Source: Streptococcus gallinaceus | GTDB lineage: Bacteria > Bacillota > Bacilli > Lactobacillales > Streptococcaceae | Assembly (NCBI RefSeq): GCF_024170225.1 | Contig: NZ_JALJXU010000011.1 | Span: 1-43,237 of the forward strand | Direction: 5' to 3' | DNA length: 43,237 nucleotides | Part shown: piece after piece, positions 9,118 through 17,834 of the stretch | How the letters are laid out: every line of letters starts with the position of its first letter | Position numbering within the stretch: position 1 is the first letter of the stretch | Program-made: the position numbers and the translations under genes | Notes under the pieces: generated by a model | Told to the model about the DNA's origin: nothing | The model's input: only the letters and a program-made list of their open reading frames with translations | The model's database searches: none

Positions 9118-9486
9118 TTAAAGTACTTCTGGTGCCAATGAAACGATTTTCATGAAACCGCCGTCACGCAATTCGCGTGCCACTGGGCCAAAGATACGAG
9201 TTCCGCGAGGAGTTTTGTCTTCACGGATGATAACAGCAGCATTTTCGTCGAATTTGATGTATGAACCATCAGCACGACGAGCACCTGTTTTAGTACGAAC
9301 GATAACAGCTTTTACAACGTCACCTTTTTTAACCGCACCACCAGGAGTAGCTTGTTTTACTGAAGCAACGATAATGTCGCCAATGTTTGCAAATTTACGT
9401 CCTGAACCACCAAGAACTTTGATAGTCAAGATTTCGCGTGCGCCACTGTTGTCAGCAACTTTTAAACGAGTTTCTGTTTGAATCAT
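9118..9486 (-). CDS. rplN: 50S ribosomal protein L14
   Basis: 122 residues, [20 protein letters not shown] to [10 protein letters not shown], the exact canonical length. L14 is at the subunit interface, bridging to 16S helix 14, and is a docking site for the silencing factor Rsf[22 protein letters not shown] segment and [15 protein letters not shown] are diagnostic. AAAGGAGAAAACG precedes the start, 24 nt after rpsQ. Confidence 0.99.
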   Translation of the reverse strand: MIQTETRLKVADNSGAREILTIKVLGGSGRKFANIGDIIVASVKQATPGGAVKKGDVVKAVIVRTKTGARRADGSYIKFDENAAVIIREDKTPRGTRIFGPVARELRDGGFMKIVSLAPEVL

Positions 9487-9510
9487 ATTCGTTTTCTCCT
9501 TTCAGTTTGA

Positions 9511-9771
9511 TTAAATGATAACTGCTTCTTCTACAACTTCTACAAGACGGAAACGTTTTGTAGCTGAAAGCGGACGAGTTTCCATGATACGAACGATATC
9601 GCCTTCTTTAGCAACATTGTTTTCATCATGAGCTTTGTATTTTTTAGAGTAGTTAATACGCTTACCATAGACTGGGTGGTTACGTTTAGTTTCAACTACA
9701 ACTGTGATGGTTTTGTCCATTTTGTCAGACACAACACGTCCAACAAGGACTTTACGATTATTGCGTTCCAT
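9511..9771 (-). CDS. rpsQ: 30S ribosomal protein S17
   Basis: 86 residues, an OB-fold protein. [39 protein letters not shown] and [19 protein letters not shown] match the family. It follows rpmC by 23 nt with GGAGAATTTCA before the ATG. Confidence 0.99.
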
Positions 9772-9794
9772 TGAAATTCTCCTTTCCCAATCTA

Positions 9795-10001
9795 TTATTT
9801 CATTTCAGATTGCACTGTTTTGATACGTGCAATTTGTTTTTTAACTTCGTTCAAACGAGCAGTTTGCTCAAGTTGACCTGCAGCAGCTTGGAAACGGAGC
9901 TCAAAGAGTTCTTTCTTCAACTCGTTTTCGCGTTTTGCAAGTTCTTCTTGAGAAAGTCCACGAAGTTCTTTAACAAATTCTTTTACTTCATTAAGTTTCA
10001 T
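9795..10001 (-). CDS. rpmC: 50S ribosomal protein L29
   Basis: 68 residues, two antiparallel helices; [19 protein letters not shown], the [13 protein letters not shown] motif and ARIKTVQSE are typical. It lies near the tunnel exit, where trigger factor and SRP dock together with L23. It follows rplP by 9 nt. Confidence 0.98.
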
Positions 10002-10010
10002 GCCTTCTCC

Positions 10011-10424
10011 TTATTCTGCTTCACGTTTTACGAATTTCACTTTAACTGGTAATTTGTGGCCAGCAAGACGGAATGCTTCGCGAGCGATTTCTTCTGAAAC
10101 GCCTGCAACTTCAAACATTACTTTGCCACGTTTAACTGGAGCTACCCAACCTTCAGGAGCACCTTTACCAGAACCCATACGAACCCCGATAGCTTTAGCA
10201 GTGTATGATTTGTGAGGGAAGATTTTGATCCAAACTTTACCACCACGTTTCATATAACGAGTCATCGCGATACGAGCAGCTTCGATTTGACGGTTTGTAA
10301 TCCATGAGCTAGTTGTAGCTTGAAGGCCGTATTCACCAAATGCTACTTCTTTACCACCTTTAGCTTCACCGCGCATTTTTCCACGGAATTCACGACGGTG
10401 TTTAACACGTTTAGGTACTAACAT
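10011..10424 (-). CDS. rplP: 50S ribosomal protein L16
   Basis: 137 residues, [19 protein letters not shown] to [11 protein letters not shown]16 organises the A-site region of the peptidyl-transferase centre. [20 protein letters not shown] and [13 protein letters not shown] are diagnostic, including the arginine hydroxylation region around RMGSGKG. The ATG lies 3 nt after the rpsC stop, so translation is likely coupled. Confidence 0.99.
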   Translation of the reverse strand: MLVPKRVKHRREFRGKMRGEAKGGKEVAFGEYGLQATTSSWITNRQIEAARIAMTRYMKRGGKVWIKIFPHKSYTAKAIGVRMGSGKGAPEGWVAPVKRGKVMFEVAGVSEEIAREAFRLAGHKLPVKVKFVKREAE

Positions 10425-10427
10425 TGG

Positions 10428-11081
10428 TTATTTACCTCCTTGAGTGTTTTTACGAGCTGGAAGAACTTCACCACGGTAAATCCATACTTTAACACCAAGT
10501 TTACCGTAAGTTGTAAGAGCTTCTTCCCATGCGTAGTCGATATCAGCACGAAGTGTGTGAAGAGGAACAGTACCCTCTGAGTAGCCTTCTGCACGGGCAA
10601 TATCAGCACCGTTCAAACGACCAGAAACTTGTGTTTTGATACCTTTAGCACCAGCGCGCATTGCACGTTGGATAGCTTGTTTTTGTGCACGACGGAAAGC
10701 AACACGTTGCTCCAATTGACGAGCAATACCTTCACCAACAAGGTGAGCGTCCAAATCTGGTGATTTGATTTCAACGATGTTGATGTGTACTTGTTTACCA
10801 GTCAATTTGTTCAATTGTGCACGAAGTGCGTCAACATTGCTACCTGATTTACCAATAACCATACCTGGTTTAGCAGTGTGGATTGATACGATAACTTTGT
10901 TTACTGCACGTTCAATTTCAATAGTTGAAACTGATGCATCAGCCAATTCTTTTTTGATAAAGTTGCGGATTGAAAGATCTTCATGAAGGTAATCCGCGTA
11001 TTCTTTTTCAGCATACCATTTAGCATCCCAGTCACGGATGATGCCGACACGCATACCAATTGGATGTACTTTTTGTCCCAC
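10428..11081 (-). CDS. rpsC: 30S ribosomal protein S3
   Basis: 217 residues. The N-terminal KH domain carries [18 protein letters not shown] (GXXG = GKSG); the C-terminal domain has [20 protein letters not shown] and [10 protein letters not shown]3 forms part of the mRNA entry tunnel and helicase. It follows rplV by 12 nt with AAGGAGG. Confidence 0.99.
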   Translation of the reverse strand: MGQKVHPIGMRVGIIRDWDAKWYAEKEYADYLHEDLSIRNFIKKELADASVSTIEIERAVNKVIVSIHTAKPGMVIGKSGSNVDALRAQLNKLTGKQVHINIVEIKSPDLDAHLVGEGIARQLEQRVAFRRAQKQAIQRAMRAGAKGIKTQVSGRLNGADIARAEGYSEGTVPLHTLRADIDYAWEEALTTYGKLGVKVWIYRGEVLPARKNTQGGK

Positions 11082-11093
11082 GTTTTTACCTCC

Positions 11094-11438
11094 TTATTTT
11101 TCTGCCACAACTACAGTGATATGAGCTGTGCGTTTGTTGATTGGTGAAGCAGAACCTTTCGCACGTGGACGGAAACGTTTAAGAGTTGGTCCTTCGTTTG
11201 CGAATGCTTCGCTTACTACCAAGTTAGCTTTTTCCAAACCAAAGTTGTTTTCAGCGTTAGCGATAGCTGAGTTCAAAACTCCTTCAATCACTGTTGCAGC
11301 TTTGTTTGGTGTGAATTTTAAGATTGCAATTGCATCGGCTACGCTTTTGCCGCGGATGTTATCCAAGACAAGACGTGATTTACGAGGTGAAACACGTACT
11401 GTGCGAGCAGTTGCTTTAGCTGAAGTAATTTCTGCCAT
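11094..11438 (-). CDS. rplV: 50S ribosomal protein L22
   Basis: 114 residues. The globular part has [19 protein letters not shown]; the beta-hairpin loop lining the exit tunnel includes [19 protein letters not shown]. Macrolide-resistance changes in L22 fall in this loop; here it looks like the wild-type family sequence. It follows rpsS by 15 nt. Confidence 0.99.
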   Translation of the reverse strand: MAEITSAKATARTVRVSPRKSRLVLDNIRGKSVADAIAILKFTPNKAATVIEGVLNSAIANAENNFGLEKANLVVSEAFANEGPTLKRFRPRAKGSASPINKRTAHITVVVAEK

Positions 11439-11453
11439 TGTGTTTTCCTCCTA

Positions 11454-11735
11454 TTATTTTCTACGTGTTTTCTTGTCGTCAGCAGCGTGACCTTTGTAAG
11501 TACGAGTTGGTGCAAATTCACCAAGTTTGTGACCTACCATGTCTTCTTGGATGTAAACAGGTACATGTTTACGTCCATCGTATACTGCGATTGTATATCC
11601 GATAAAGCTTGGGAAAATCGTTGAACGACGTGACCAAGTTTTAATTACTTTTTTCTTTTCGTCATTTGCTTGAGCTTCAACTTTTTTCATCAAATGCTCA
11701 TCGACGAAAGGTCCTTTTTTAAGACTACGTCCCAT
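11454..11735 (-). CDS. rpsS: 30S ribosomal protein S19
   Basis: 93 residues, [19 protein letters not shown] and [15 protein letters not shown] at the ends; [20 protein letters not shown] is the family core. S19 forms a head complex with S13. A 91-nt gap from rplB holds hairpins GTGCGCGTAAGCGCAC and AACTAGCTAGTT, without a terminator U-run. Confidence 0.99.
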
Positions 11736-11826
11736 TATGTAGTTTTCTCCTTTAAATAATGTACCACAGCGGCTTGTGCGCTTACGCGCACTACCGAGCT
11801 GGCGGATAAATCAACTAGCTAGTTGA

Positions 11827-12660
11827 TTATTTTTGGTTGCGACGACGAACGATAAGTTTGTCAGATTTCGCTTTCTTGTTACGAGTTTTAAGACCAAGCG
11901 CAGGTTTACCCCATGGAGTAGATGGCGCTTTACGTCCAACCGGTGCTTTACCTTCACCACCACCGTGTGGGTGATCGTTAGGGTTCATTACAGAACCACG
12001 AACTGTTGGGCGGATACCTTTCCAACGGCTACGTCCTGCTTTACCAATGTTAACAAGTGATTGTTGTTCGTTACCTACAGTACCAACAGTAGCACGGCAA
12101 GTGCCCAAGATCATACGAACTTCGCCAGATTGAAGACGAACAAGAACGTATTTACCTTCTGCTCCAAGTACTTGTGCAGATGCACCAGCAGCACGGACCA
12201 ACTCACCACCGTGACCTGGTTTCAACTCGATGTTGTGTACAACTGTACCGACTGGAATGTTTGCAAGTGGAAGTGCGTTACCAACTTTGATATCCGCATC
12301 TGGACCAGAAACGATACGTTGACCTACTTCAAGACCTTTTGGTGCAATGATGTAAGCTTTCACACCGTCAGTGTAGTGTACAAGTGCGATGTTTGCAGTA
12401 CGGTTTGGATCGTACTCGATAGTTTTAACAACTGCTTCAACGCCAGCTTTGTTACGTTTGAAGTCAATCAAACGGTAGTGACGTTTGTGACCGCCACCTT
12501 GGTGACGAACAGTGATGCGACCGTTGTTGTTACGACCAGCTTTGCTCTTAAGAGAAACAAGCAATGATTTTTCTGGAGTGCTTGTAGTGATTTCAGCGAA
12601 ATCCAAAGAAGTCATGTTACGACGGCCATTTGTCGTTGGTTTATAAACTTTAATACCCAC
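11827..12660 (-). CDS. rplB: 50S ribosomal protein L2
   Basis: 277 residues. L2 is a large rRNA-binding protein required for subunit joining and peptidyl transfer. [16 protein letters not shown], the OB/SH3 region [18 protein letters not shown], and the C-terminal [19 protein letters not shown] with the functionally critical histidine are all present. AAGGAGGAAATAAC precedes the start. Confidence 0.99.
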   Translation of the reverse strand: MGIKVYKPTTNGRRNMTSLDFAEITTSTPEKSLLVSLKSKAGRNNNGRITVRHQGGGHKRHYRLIDFKRNKAGVEAVVKTIEYDPNRTANIALVHYTDGVKAYIIAPKGLEVGQRIVSGPDADIKVGNALPLANIPVGTVVHNIELKPGHGGELVRAAGASAQVLGAEGKYVLVRLQSGEVRMILGTCRATVGTVGNEQQSLVNIGKAGRSRWKGIRPTVRGSVMNPNDHPHGGGEGKAPVGRKAPSTPWGKPALGLKTRNKKAKSDKLIVRRRNQK

Positions 12661-12677
12661 GTTATTTCCTCCTTAGA

Positions 12678-12974
12678 TTATTCAGCTTCAGTTGCAAACA
12701 ACTCGATTGCTCTTGAATCAGCTGTAAGAGTGATGATAGCTTTTTTCACTTTGTTTGTGCGACCTACATAACGACCTACGCGTTTTGTTTTAGGTTTTAC
12801 GTTGATTGTGTTAACGTTAGCAACTTTAACACCTTCAAACGCAGCTTCAACAGCTTGTTTGATCAACAATTTGTGTGCACGAGTGTCAACTTCAAATACA
12901 TATTTACCTGCTTCAAGTTGGCCCATTGAGCTTTCTGTGATGACAGGTTTTTTGATAACATCATACAAATTCAT
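12678..12974 (-). CDS. rplW: 50S ribosomal protein L23
   Basis: 98 residues, [19 protein letters not shown] at the start. [20 protein letters not shown] and the loop with [20 protein letters not shown] match the family. L23 is the tunnel-exit docking site for trigger factor. The start codon overlaps the rplD stop by one nucleotide. Confidence 0.99.
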   Translation of the reverse strand: MNLYDVIKKPVITESSMGQLEAGKYVFEVDTRAHKLLIKQAVEAAFEGVKVANVNTINVKPKTKRVGRYVGRTNKVKKAIITLTADSRAIELFATEAE

Positions 12975-13597
12975 TATGCAAGAACCTCCTCGATTTTAGA
13001 GATAGCTGCTTGAGTCACAAGAAGTTTGTCACTGTTTGCGATGTCAAGAACACTTGCAGTTGTTGCAGTTGCAACTTTCACGTTTGGAATGTTGCGAGCT
13101 GAGAGAGCTGCGAATTCGTTTCCTTCTTCAAGAATAACAAGGACTTTTGAATCAATGCTCAAAGCTGCAAGAACTTTTGCAAATTCAGCAGTTTTTGGAG
13201 CTGCAAATGTAAGTGAGTCAACAGCTACAAATTTGTTTTCAGCAACTTTTTCTGAATAAACAGATTTAAGTGCCAAGCGACGAACTTTTTGTGGAAGTTT
13301 GTACGCGTATGAACGTGGAGTTGGTCCGAAGACTACGCCACCGCCACGCCATTGTGGTGAACGGATAGAACCTTGACGAGCGCGTCCAGTTCCTTTTTGA
13401 CGCCATGGTTTGCGTCCGCCACCGCGAACTGCTGAACGGTTTTTAACTGCGTGAGTACCTTGACGAAGGCTAGCACGTTGGCTGATGATGACATCAAACA
13501 CAACTGATTGATTTGGTTCGATACCAAATACTGCATCGTTCAATACAACTTCACCAGCTTGTTTACCAGTTTGGTCAAATAATGTTACGTTTGCCAT
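12974..13597 (-). CDS. rplD: 50S ribosomal protein L4
   Basis: 207 residues. The internal loop that reaches the exit tunnel, [19 protein letters not shown] followed by [19 protein letters not shown], is intact and shows no obvious macrolide-resistance insertion. In E. coli L4 represses the S10 operon; whether the long leader here responds to it is unknown. Start at 13597, 24 nt after rplC, with AAAGGGGAAATC as the ribosome site. Confidence 0.99.
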   Translation of the reverse strand: MANVTLFDQTGKQAGEVVLNDAVFGIEPNQSVVFDVIISQRASLRQGTHAVKNRSAVRGGGRKPWRQKGTGRARQGSIRSPQWRGGGVVFGPTPRSYAYKLPQKVRRLALKSVYSEKVAENKFVAVDSLTFAAPKTAEFAKVLAALSIDSKVLVILEEGNEFAALSARNIPNVKVATATTASVLDIANSDKLLVTQAAISKIEEVLA

Positions 13598-13621
13598 TTC
13601 GACTGATTTCCCCTTTCCTTA

Positions 13622-14248
13622 TTATTTACCAGCTTTAACTGCTGATTTGATAGTGATAAGAGATTTCTTAGCACCTGGTACGTTACCTTTGATAAGGATA
13701 ACGTTCTTTTCTGGAACAACTTGTACAATTTCAAGGTTTTGAATTGTCACACGGTTTCCACCCATACGGCCTGCAAGGTTTTTACCTTTGAAGACACGGT
13801 TTGGCGCAACAGGTCCCATTGAACCTGGACGACGGTGGTAACGTGAACCGTGAGCCATAGGACCACGTGATTGACCATGGCGTTTGATAACACCTTGGAA
13901 ACCTTTACCTTTTGATGTACCAGTTACATCAACAACATCGCCGGCTGCGAATGTTTCAACTGTGATTTCAGCACCAACTTCTAAGCCTTCAATGTTTTTG
14001 AATTCACGAATGAAGCGCTTAGGAGCTGTGTTAGCTTTTGCTACATGGCCTTTGGCAGGTTTGTTGCTCAATACTTCGCGTTTGTCATCAAAACCAACTT
14101 GAACAGCTGCATAGCCGTCAGTTTCAACAGTTTTCACTTGAAGAACTACGTTTGGAGTAGCTTCGATGACAGTTACAGGGATAAATTCACCTGATTCAGT
14201 GAAGATTTGAGTCATTCCCACTTTTTTCCCTAAGATTCCTTTTGTCAT
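13622..14248 (-). CDS. rplC: 50S ribosomal protein L3
   Basis: 208 residues, [20 protein letters not shown] to SAVKAGK. The extension that reaches the peptidyl-transferase centre contains [20 protein letters not shown] and [19 protein letters not shown]. It is the second gene of the S10 operon, 75 nt after rpsJ, with AAGGAAACATTTTCTC ahead of the start. Confidence 0.99.
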   Translation of the reverse strand: MTKGILGKKVGMTQIFTESGEFIPVTVIEATPNVVLQVKTVETDGYAAVQVGFDDKREVLSNKPAKGHVAKANTAPKRFIREFKNIEGLEVGAEITVETFAAGDVVDVTGTSKGKGFQGVIKRHGQSRGPMAHGSRYHRRPGSMGPVAPNRVFKGKNLAGRMGGNRVTIQNLEIVQVVPEKNVILIKGNVPGAKKSLITIKSAVKAGK

Positions 14249-14323
14249 GAGAAAATGTTTCCTTTTCTTTATTTTTCTTAAAAAGTTTTTAACGAGCGTT
14301 TTTTATGCTCAAGTGAAATCAGA

Positions 14324-14632
14324 TTAAAGTTTGATTTCTACGTTCACACCTGATGGCAAGTCAAGTTTCATCAACGCATCAACTGTTTTTTGAGTTGGGT
14401 TAACGATGTCGATCAAGCGTTTGTGTGTACGCATTTCGAATTGTTCGCGAGAATCTTTATATTTGTGAGTCGCGCGGATGATTGTGTAGAGGCTACGTTC
14501 AGTTGGAAGCGGAACTGGACCAGCTACGCTAGCGCCTGTACGAGTTGCAGTTTCTACGATTTTTGCAGCTGCTGTGTCAAGAGTACGGTGTTCGTACGCT
14601 TTCAAGCGGATGCGGATTTTTTTGTTTGCCAT
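14324..14632 (-). CDS. rpsJ: 30S ribosomal protein S10
   Basis: 102 residues, [20 protein letters not shown]10 is a 30S head protein and, as NusE, a transcription antitermination factor. [26 protein letters not shown] and [10 protein letters not shown] are diagnostic. It is the first gene of the ribosomal run and is preceded by a 130-nt leader and a strong promoter. GGAGACAAAG precedes the ATG. Confidence 0.99.
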   Translation of the reverse strand: MANKKIRIRLKAYEHRTLDTAAAKIVETATRTGASVAGPVPLPTERSLYTIIRATHKYKDSREQFEMRTHKRLIDIVNPTQKTVDALMKLDLPSGVNVEIKL

Positions 14633-14763
14633 CTTTGTCTCCTTTTCGTCTATTTACGATAATAGGCTAGCTCCACAAGAAAACCGACAGGTGATTGCGT
14701 GGCAATGCAACCGAGCGTGTCGCAACCTCTTGCATCAAAGCTAAACTGTGATTTTCACAGCAC
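14633..14763 (-). promoter_or_regulatory. S10 operon 5' leader
   Basis: About 130 nt of untranslated leader between the rpsJ promoter and start codon. It contains CTGTGAAAATCACAG (hairpin), then a long conserved-looking stretch with GGTTGCGACACGCTCGG, TTGCATTGCCACGCAA and CACCTGTCGGTTTTCTTGTGG, ending near the AGGAGA site. I recall a similar leader before rpsJ in other streptococci, which would support a conserved cis-acting RNA, but this is from memory. No intrinsic terminator is obvious. Confidence 0.55.
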
Positions 14764-14769
14764 CATAGT

Positions 14770-14798
14770 AGTATATCAAAACTCTATTCGCTTTGCAA
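14770..14798 (-). promoter_or_regulatory. S10 operon promoter
   Basis: TTGCAA (14793-14798), exactly 17 nt, TATACT (14770-14775) on the minus strand; a near-consensus housekeeping promoter. The expected start is near 14763, giving a leader of about 130 nt before rpsJ. Confidence 0.8.
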
Positions 14799-14925
14799 GA
14801 ATTTTGTGCACTTATTTAAAAAATAAAACAGGAACCATTTCTGTATCAAAAAATCGGACCTGTTTGTTTACTATTAATAGAAGAAGGTTTTTCAATTGAT
14901 GGAAAGTCAGCTTGAAGTTGTTATA

Positions 14926-14953
14926 CGAAAAAAGACTAGAGTTGCCTCTAGTC
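14926..14953 (-). terminator. terminator after the ruvB-nucleotidyltransferase pair
   Basis: Perfect 9-bp stem AGACTAGAG/CTCTAGTCT with loop GCAA followed on the minus strand by TTTTTT. The left arm includes the last codons and the TAG stop of the upstream gene. Confidence 0.85.
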
Positions 14954-15514
14954 TGCTACAGGAATAGTTGTAATCTGTAAATTTGGCCATTTTTCTAACC
15001 AATTTTTCTTTTGCAGGCGTGTGTGGTAAAGTTGACGACGTGCCTCATCTTGAAGGAAATGAGGCGTTGGCTCAATGCGAAACGCTCGAATAACTTCCAG
15101 TCCGTAAGGGGCAAACACTTCTATCGTCTCATCTTCCATCAGTCGAACACCACTTGCGGTACAAGTTTCGGGATATTTTGACATAGCATCTTTAGAATTG
15201 ATGTAGGGGGCTGTTCTAGGATTATGGATGTGCATGTAGACTTGTTTTTTTAATTCCCAACGATACTGCGGATAGACTTGTAGCAATTGCTTTTCCAACT
15301 GACAAGTCTCCTCATAAGAAACGTCTGGATCATAAAAAATAATATCTACATCTGTCTCTGGATCAAAGCCTGGTTGCCCAGAAGAACGATTCCAGATAAA
15401 ATTACGCACACTACCTGCACACAGCCAACTATCTTTGAGTTCAAGTTCCTTGATGATGTGCAGAATCTTCCATATATCTGAATCCTGCTGCAATTCTTTT
15501 TTGAGAGTTTCCAT
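14948..15514 (-). CDS. nucleotidyltransferase family protein (DUF925/NTP_transf_6-like)
   Basis: 188 residues. Near the N-terminus LCAGSVRNFIWNRSSGQPG and then ETDVDIIFYDP give the G-S and DVD signature of a minimal nucleotidyltransferase fold; the middle has YINSKDAMSKYPETCTASGV and the end WLEKWPNLQI. This pattern matches the DUF925 group of uncharacterised nucleotidyltransferases; the substrate is unknown. The frame is open far into ruvB, but the ATG at 15514 sits 4 nt before the ruvB stop and starts the homologous part, so it is chosen. It is translated from the ruvB transcript. Confidence 0.8.
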   Translation of the reverse strand: METLKKELQQDSDIWKILHIIKELELKDSWLCAGSVRNFIWNRSSGQPGFDPETDVDIIFYDPDVSYEETCQLEKQLLQVYPQYRWELKKQVYMHIHNPRTAPYINSKDAMSKYPETCTASGVRLMEDETIEVFAPYGLEVIRAFRIEPTPHFLQDEARRQLYHTRLQKKNWLEKWPNLQITTIPVAD

Positions 15515-15518
15515 GTTT

Positions 15519-16517
15519 TTATTTCCCGTGGTAGGGATAACCCAGATGGTCATAGGCTTTGGCCGTTGCCACGCGCCCCGTTCTCGTTCGCATAATAAAA
15601 CCTTTTTGAATAAGATAAGGCTCATACATGTCTTCAACCGTATCACGATCCTCAGCAATATTGACCGAAAGAGTTCCCAGACCCACAGGTCCGCCATTAT
15701 ACATTTCAATCATGGTGCGAAGGATTTTCTGATCCACATAGTCCAAACCTTCTCGGTCTACATCCAGCATGGTCAAGGCCTTGTCCGTAATGGCATCATC
15801 AATCAGCCCATCTCCCATAATTTGAGCAAAATCGCGCACGCGTTTGAGTAGACGATTAGCAATACGAGGTGTTCCACGACTCCGACGAGCCAGCTCAATT
15901 GCCGCTTCATGGGTAATTTCCATTTCAAAAATTTCTGCCGTCCGTTCGACAATCTCTGTCAAATCATCCAGCTCGTAGTATTCCATGTGACCTGTGATTC
16001 CAAAACGTGCTCGAAGTGGATTGGACAACATCCCTGCACGGGTGGTGGCACCAATCAGAGTAAAAGGCGGTAAGTCCAAATGCACGGCACGGCTGGCTTC
16101 TCCAGCACCAATCATGATGTCAATATAGAAATCCTCCATAGCACTGTAGAGAATTTCCTCAACCGCCATCGGCATACGGTGAATTTCATCGATGAAAAGA
16201 ACATCTCCCGGCTCCAAGTCATTGAGAATCGCTACTAAATCGCCTGCTTTTTCAATCACCGGACCGGAAGTCTGCTTGATATTAACGCCCAGCTCATTCG
16301 CAATGACAAAAGCCATAGTCGTCTTTCCCAAGCCAGGAGGTCCAAACAAAAGGGCATGATCCAAAGCCTCGTCCCGCAGCTTAGCCGCTTCAATAAAAAT
16401 CTTCAGCTGATCCTTGACCTTGTCCTGACCGATATATTCGTCTAATTTTTGGGGGCGCAGCGTCCGTTCAACTTGCTCCTCATCCCCCATTTGCTCTGTA
16501 TCAAAAATTCTAGTCAT
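15519..16517 (-). CDS. ruvB: Holliday junction branch migration helicase RuvB
   Basis: 332 residues. AAA+ ATPase motor of the RuvAB complex, which drives Holliday-junction branch migration. Walker A is [12 protein letters not shown], Walker [11 protein letters not shown], sensor 1 [20 protein letters not shown], and the C-terminal winged-helix domain carries [19 protein letters not shown] and [13 protein letters not shown]. The start [11 protein letters not shown] matches family length, but no Shine-Dalgarno sequence precedes it and a -10 box ends only 6 nt upstream, so the mRNA may be leaderless. Its partner ruvA is not in the window. Confidence 0.98.
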   Translation of the reverse strand: MTRIFDTEQMGDEEQVERTLRPQKLDEYIGQDKVKDQLKIFIEAAKLRDEALDHALLFGPPGLGKTTMAFVIANELGVNIKQTSGPVIEKAGDLVAILNDLEPGDVLFIDEIHRMPMAVEEILYSAMEDFYIDIMIGAGEASRAVHLDLPPFTLIGATTRAGMLSNPLRARFGITGHMEYYELDDLTEIVERTAEIFEMEITHEAAIELARRSRGTPRIANRLLKRVRDFAQIMGDGLIDDAITDKALTMLDVDREGLDYVDQKILRTMIEMYNGGPVGLGTLSVNIAEDRDTVEDMYEPYLIQKGFIMRTRTGRVATAKAYDHLGYPYHGK

Positions 16518-16523
16518 AAAAGT

Positions 16524-16552
16524 ATTATAGCATAAAAAGAAGCTATTGATAA
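16524..16552 (-). promoter_or_regulatory. ruvB promoter, leaderless-type spacing
   Basis: TTATCA (16547-16552), 17 nt, TGC-TATAAT (16524-16529) on the minus strand, an extended -10 promoter. Only six nucleotides (ACTTTT) separate the -10 hexamer from the ruvB ATG, so the expected transcription start is at or beside the A of the start codon. Confidence 0.65.
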
Positions 16553-16556
16553 GCGC

Positions 16557-16587
16557 TAAAAGAGCGAAACACGACTCGTTTCGCCCT
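16557..16587 (-). terminator. comS terminator
   Basis: AGGGCGAAAC and GTTTCGCTCT pair (10 bp with one G-T) around a 7-nt loop, followed by TTTTAG on the minus strand, six nucleotides after the comS stop. Confidence 0.75.
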
Positions 16588-16592
16588 CCAGA

Positions 16593-16694
16593 TCAATATT
16601 TCCACCATTCCCAGTCTGATAAAGTTTCTACTGTGTTTACTACAAATGGTAATGCAAGAAAGAATAAGTATTTCAACTTAAAAAGTTTGTTCAT
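16593..16694 (-). CDS. comS: ComS, precursor of a double-tryptophan XIP competence pheromone
   Basis: A 33-codon gene. It begins MNKLFKLKYLFFLALP, a basic then hydrophobic leader, and ends in ETLSDWEWWKY. Start ATG at 16694 has TAGGAGATAACTAAT upstream. In streptococci of the mutans, pyogenic, bovis and suis groups, comS lies directly downstream of comR and its last 7-8 residues, often carrying WW, are exported and trimmed to the pheromone XIP, re-imported by the oligopeptide permease and bound by ComR to switch on sigX. Position between comR and ruvB, size, and WW-tail all fit. The exact mature peptide cannot be read from sequence; something like the last 7 or 8 residues is expected. Confidence 0.85.
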   Translation of the reverse strand: MNKLFKLKYLFFLALPFVVNTVETLSDWEWWKY

Positions 16695-16753
16695 ATTAGT
16701 TATCTCCTAAATATTTTTTACATTGTTTATTTTAAGAGATTCTAATCTATTTT

Positions 16754-16775
16754 AACATGTCACATATGTCATGTT
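16754..16775 (-). promoter_or_regulatory. candidate ComR-binding inverted repeat upstream of comS
   Basis: The sequence on the plus strand runs AACATGTCACATATGTCATG then TT: arms AACATG/CATGTT around a central CATATG. It lies 60-80 nt before the comS start and overlaps the comR stop codon. ComR boxes are inverted repeats located like this in front of comS; the candidate -10 is TAGAATC or TAAAAT further downstream. The arms deviate from the GGGACA-type consensus, so this is a candidate only. Confidence 0.45.
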
Positions 16776-17668
16776 CCCTGCGTATCTTTTTTCCATTCCT
16801 GCATTAACTGTTTCTCTAAGTAACTATCTCCAGTCATTTGCGCAAATGCAATAGCCTTCAAATAACATTCCTCTGCATTTTTCTTATCATTTAAAAGATA
16901 GAGTTTGTATTTCCATTGCAATAGCTGTTGTACCGGAAGACGCTTGAAATCATGAACTTTCTCTATTGTATCTGAAATGACTTGCAAAACTTTTTCCACT
17001 TTCGAAATATTTTTTTCTTTAAAATAAATAGAAAACAAATCCATACAAATAGAATTGATGATAAACAATTCTTCTGTATCGTACCTATGGTAGTGTTTCA
17101 TCAGCAAAGAAAATATTTTATGAATGAATAGTTCGTCATAATACTCAGAAGACGCATTAGCACACAACAAATAGAGCTTGATTAAAATCAAATCATTCAT
17201 CTGATAGCTATGTTTAAGCTTCAGCTGCTCTAAAGATTCTTCAAGTAAACCTGCCCCAAAGTCAACTTTTCGTGTACTAAAAGTATCCAAAATTGTTCTC
17301 AAACTATCAACTGTTAGCTTTTCATCTTCTGGTAAGCGGTCATAGTAATCACTATAAATTTCATCAAATTGCTCTTCTCGTTCTTGAATTTTTTCATCAT
17401 CTGTATAAACTGGAGTGCGTAATATCTGATATTTTAACTCTTTATATTTCTTAGGAAGTTCTAAGGACGTTTCGTCAATAAAAAAACTGACAGACTCTCC
17501 AAATTGTTGTGCAATATATCGCATTCTCTCCAGAGTGGGTATACACTCACCCGCCTCGATCCTAGCAAATTGTCTCACAGAAAGGACTGACTGATCTCCA
17601 CAAAAGCCTTCTCGCGTTATGCCTTTTTCTTCTCTCAACCGACGAATTTTTACTCCTAACTCTTTCAT
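16769..17668 (-). CDS. comR: ComR, XIP-responsive Rgg-family competence regulator
   Basis: 299 residues. The N-terminal helix-turn-helix domain (about 1-65) reads KELGVKIRRLREEKGITRE, then FCGDQSVLSVRQFARIEAGE, a strong match to ComR. The rest (about 75-299) is the all-helical TPR-like peptide-binding domain with repeated tyrosine/leucine-rich helices. ComR with bound XIP activates comS and sigX. The location between purB and ruvB is the same as that of comR in S. mutans, and a small comS follows. It has its own extended -10 promoter and an AGGAGAGAAGG ribosome site. Confidence 0.92.
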   Translation of the reverse strand: MKELGVKIRRLREEKGITREGFCGDQSVLSVRQFARIEAGECIPTLERMRYIAQQFGESVSFFIDETSLELPKKYKELKYQILRTPVYTDDEKIQEREEQFDEIYSDYYDRLPEDEKLTVDSLRTILDTFSTRKVDFGAGLLEESLEQLKLKHSYQMNDLILIKLYLLCANASSEYYDELFIHKIFSLLMKHYHRYDTEELFIINSICMDLFSIYFKEKNISKVEKVLQVISDTIEKVHDFKRLPVQQLLQWKYKLYLLNDKKNAEECYLKAIAFAQMTGDSYLEKQLMQEWKKDTQGT

Positions 17669-17696
17669 ATCCTTCTCTCCTAGTGCTTATTCGTGT

Positions 17697-17705
17697 ATTA
17701 TATCA
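17697..17705 (-). promoter_or_regulatory. comR promoter (extended -10)
   Basis: TGATATAAT on the minus strand, TATAAT at 17697-17702, about 29 nt before the comR start. The upstream DNA (17703-17760) is extremely AT-rich with no clear -35 box, consistent with an extended -10 promoter. Confidence 0.65.
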
Positions 17706-17798
17706 CAAATATATGTTTTTTATTATATTTTATTTGTTTTTATAATTTAAAATTCGGATTTCACCCAAAAGTTGCTCTGTTTTCGTGGTGTTGATTAT

Positions 17799-17834
17799 AA
17801 AAAAAGATTGAAGAATAATTCTTCAATCTTTTTT
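17799..17834 (-). terminator. terminator after purB
   Basis: A perfect inverted repeat, AAAAAAGATTGAAGAA / TTCTTCAATCTTTTTT with a 3-nt loop, with T-runs on both strands; it overlaps the purB stop codon. It ends the purD-purE-purK-purB transcript and insulates comR. Confidence 0.9.

Noticed and set aside
12061..12567. Long plus-strand open frame opposite rplB
   Set aside because: Shadow of biased ribosomal codon use; cysteine/threonine/phenylalanine-rich nonsense without a start signal.
14810..14875. AAACAGG/CCTGTTT arms with TTTTATTTTTT downstream of the nucleotidyltransferase gene (minus strand sense, upstream of S10)
   Set aside because: The loop is about 30 nt and the stem short; placed upstream of the S10 promoter, it is not needed as terminator because the one at 14926-14953 is far stronger.
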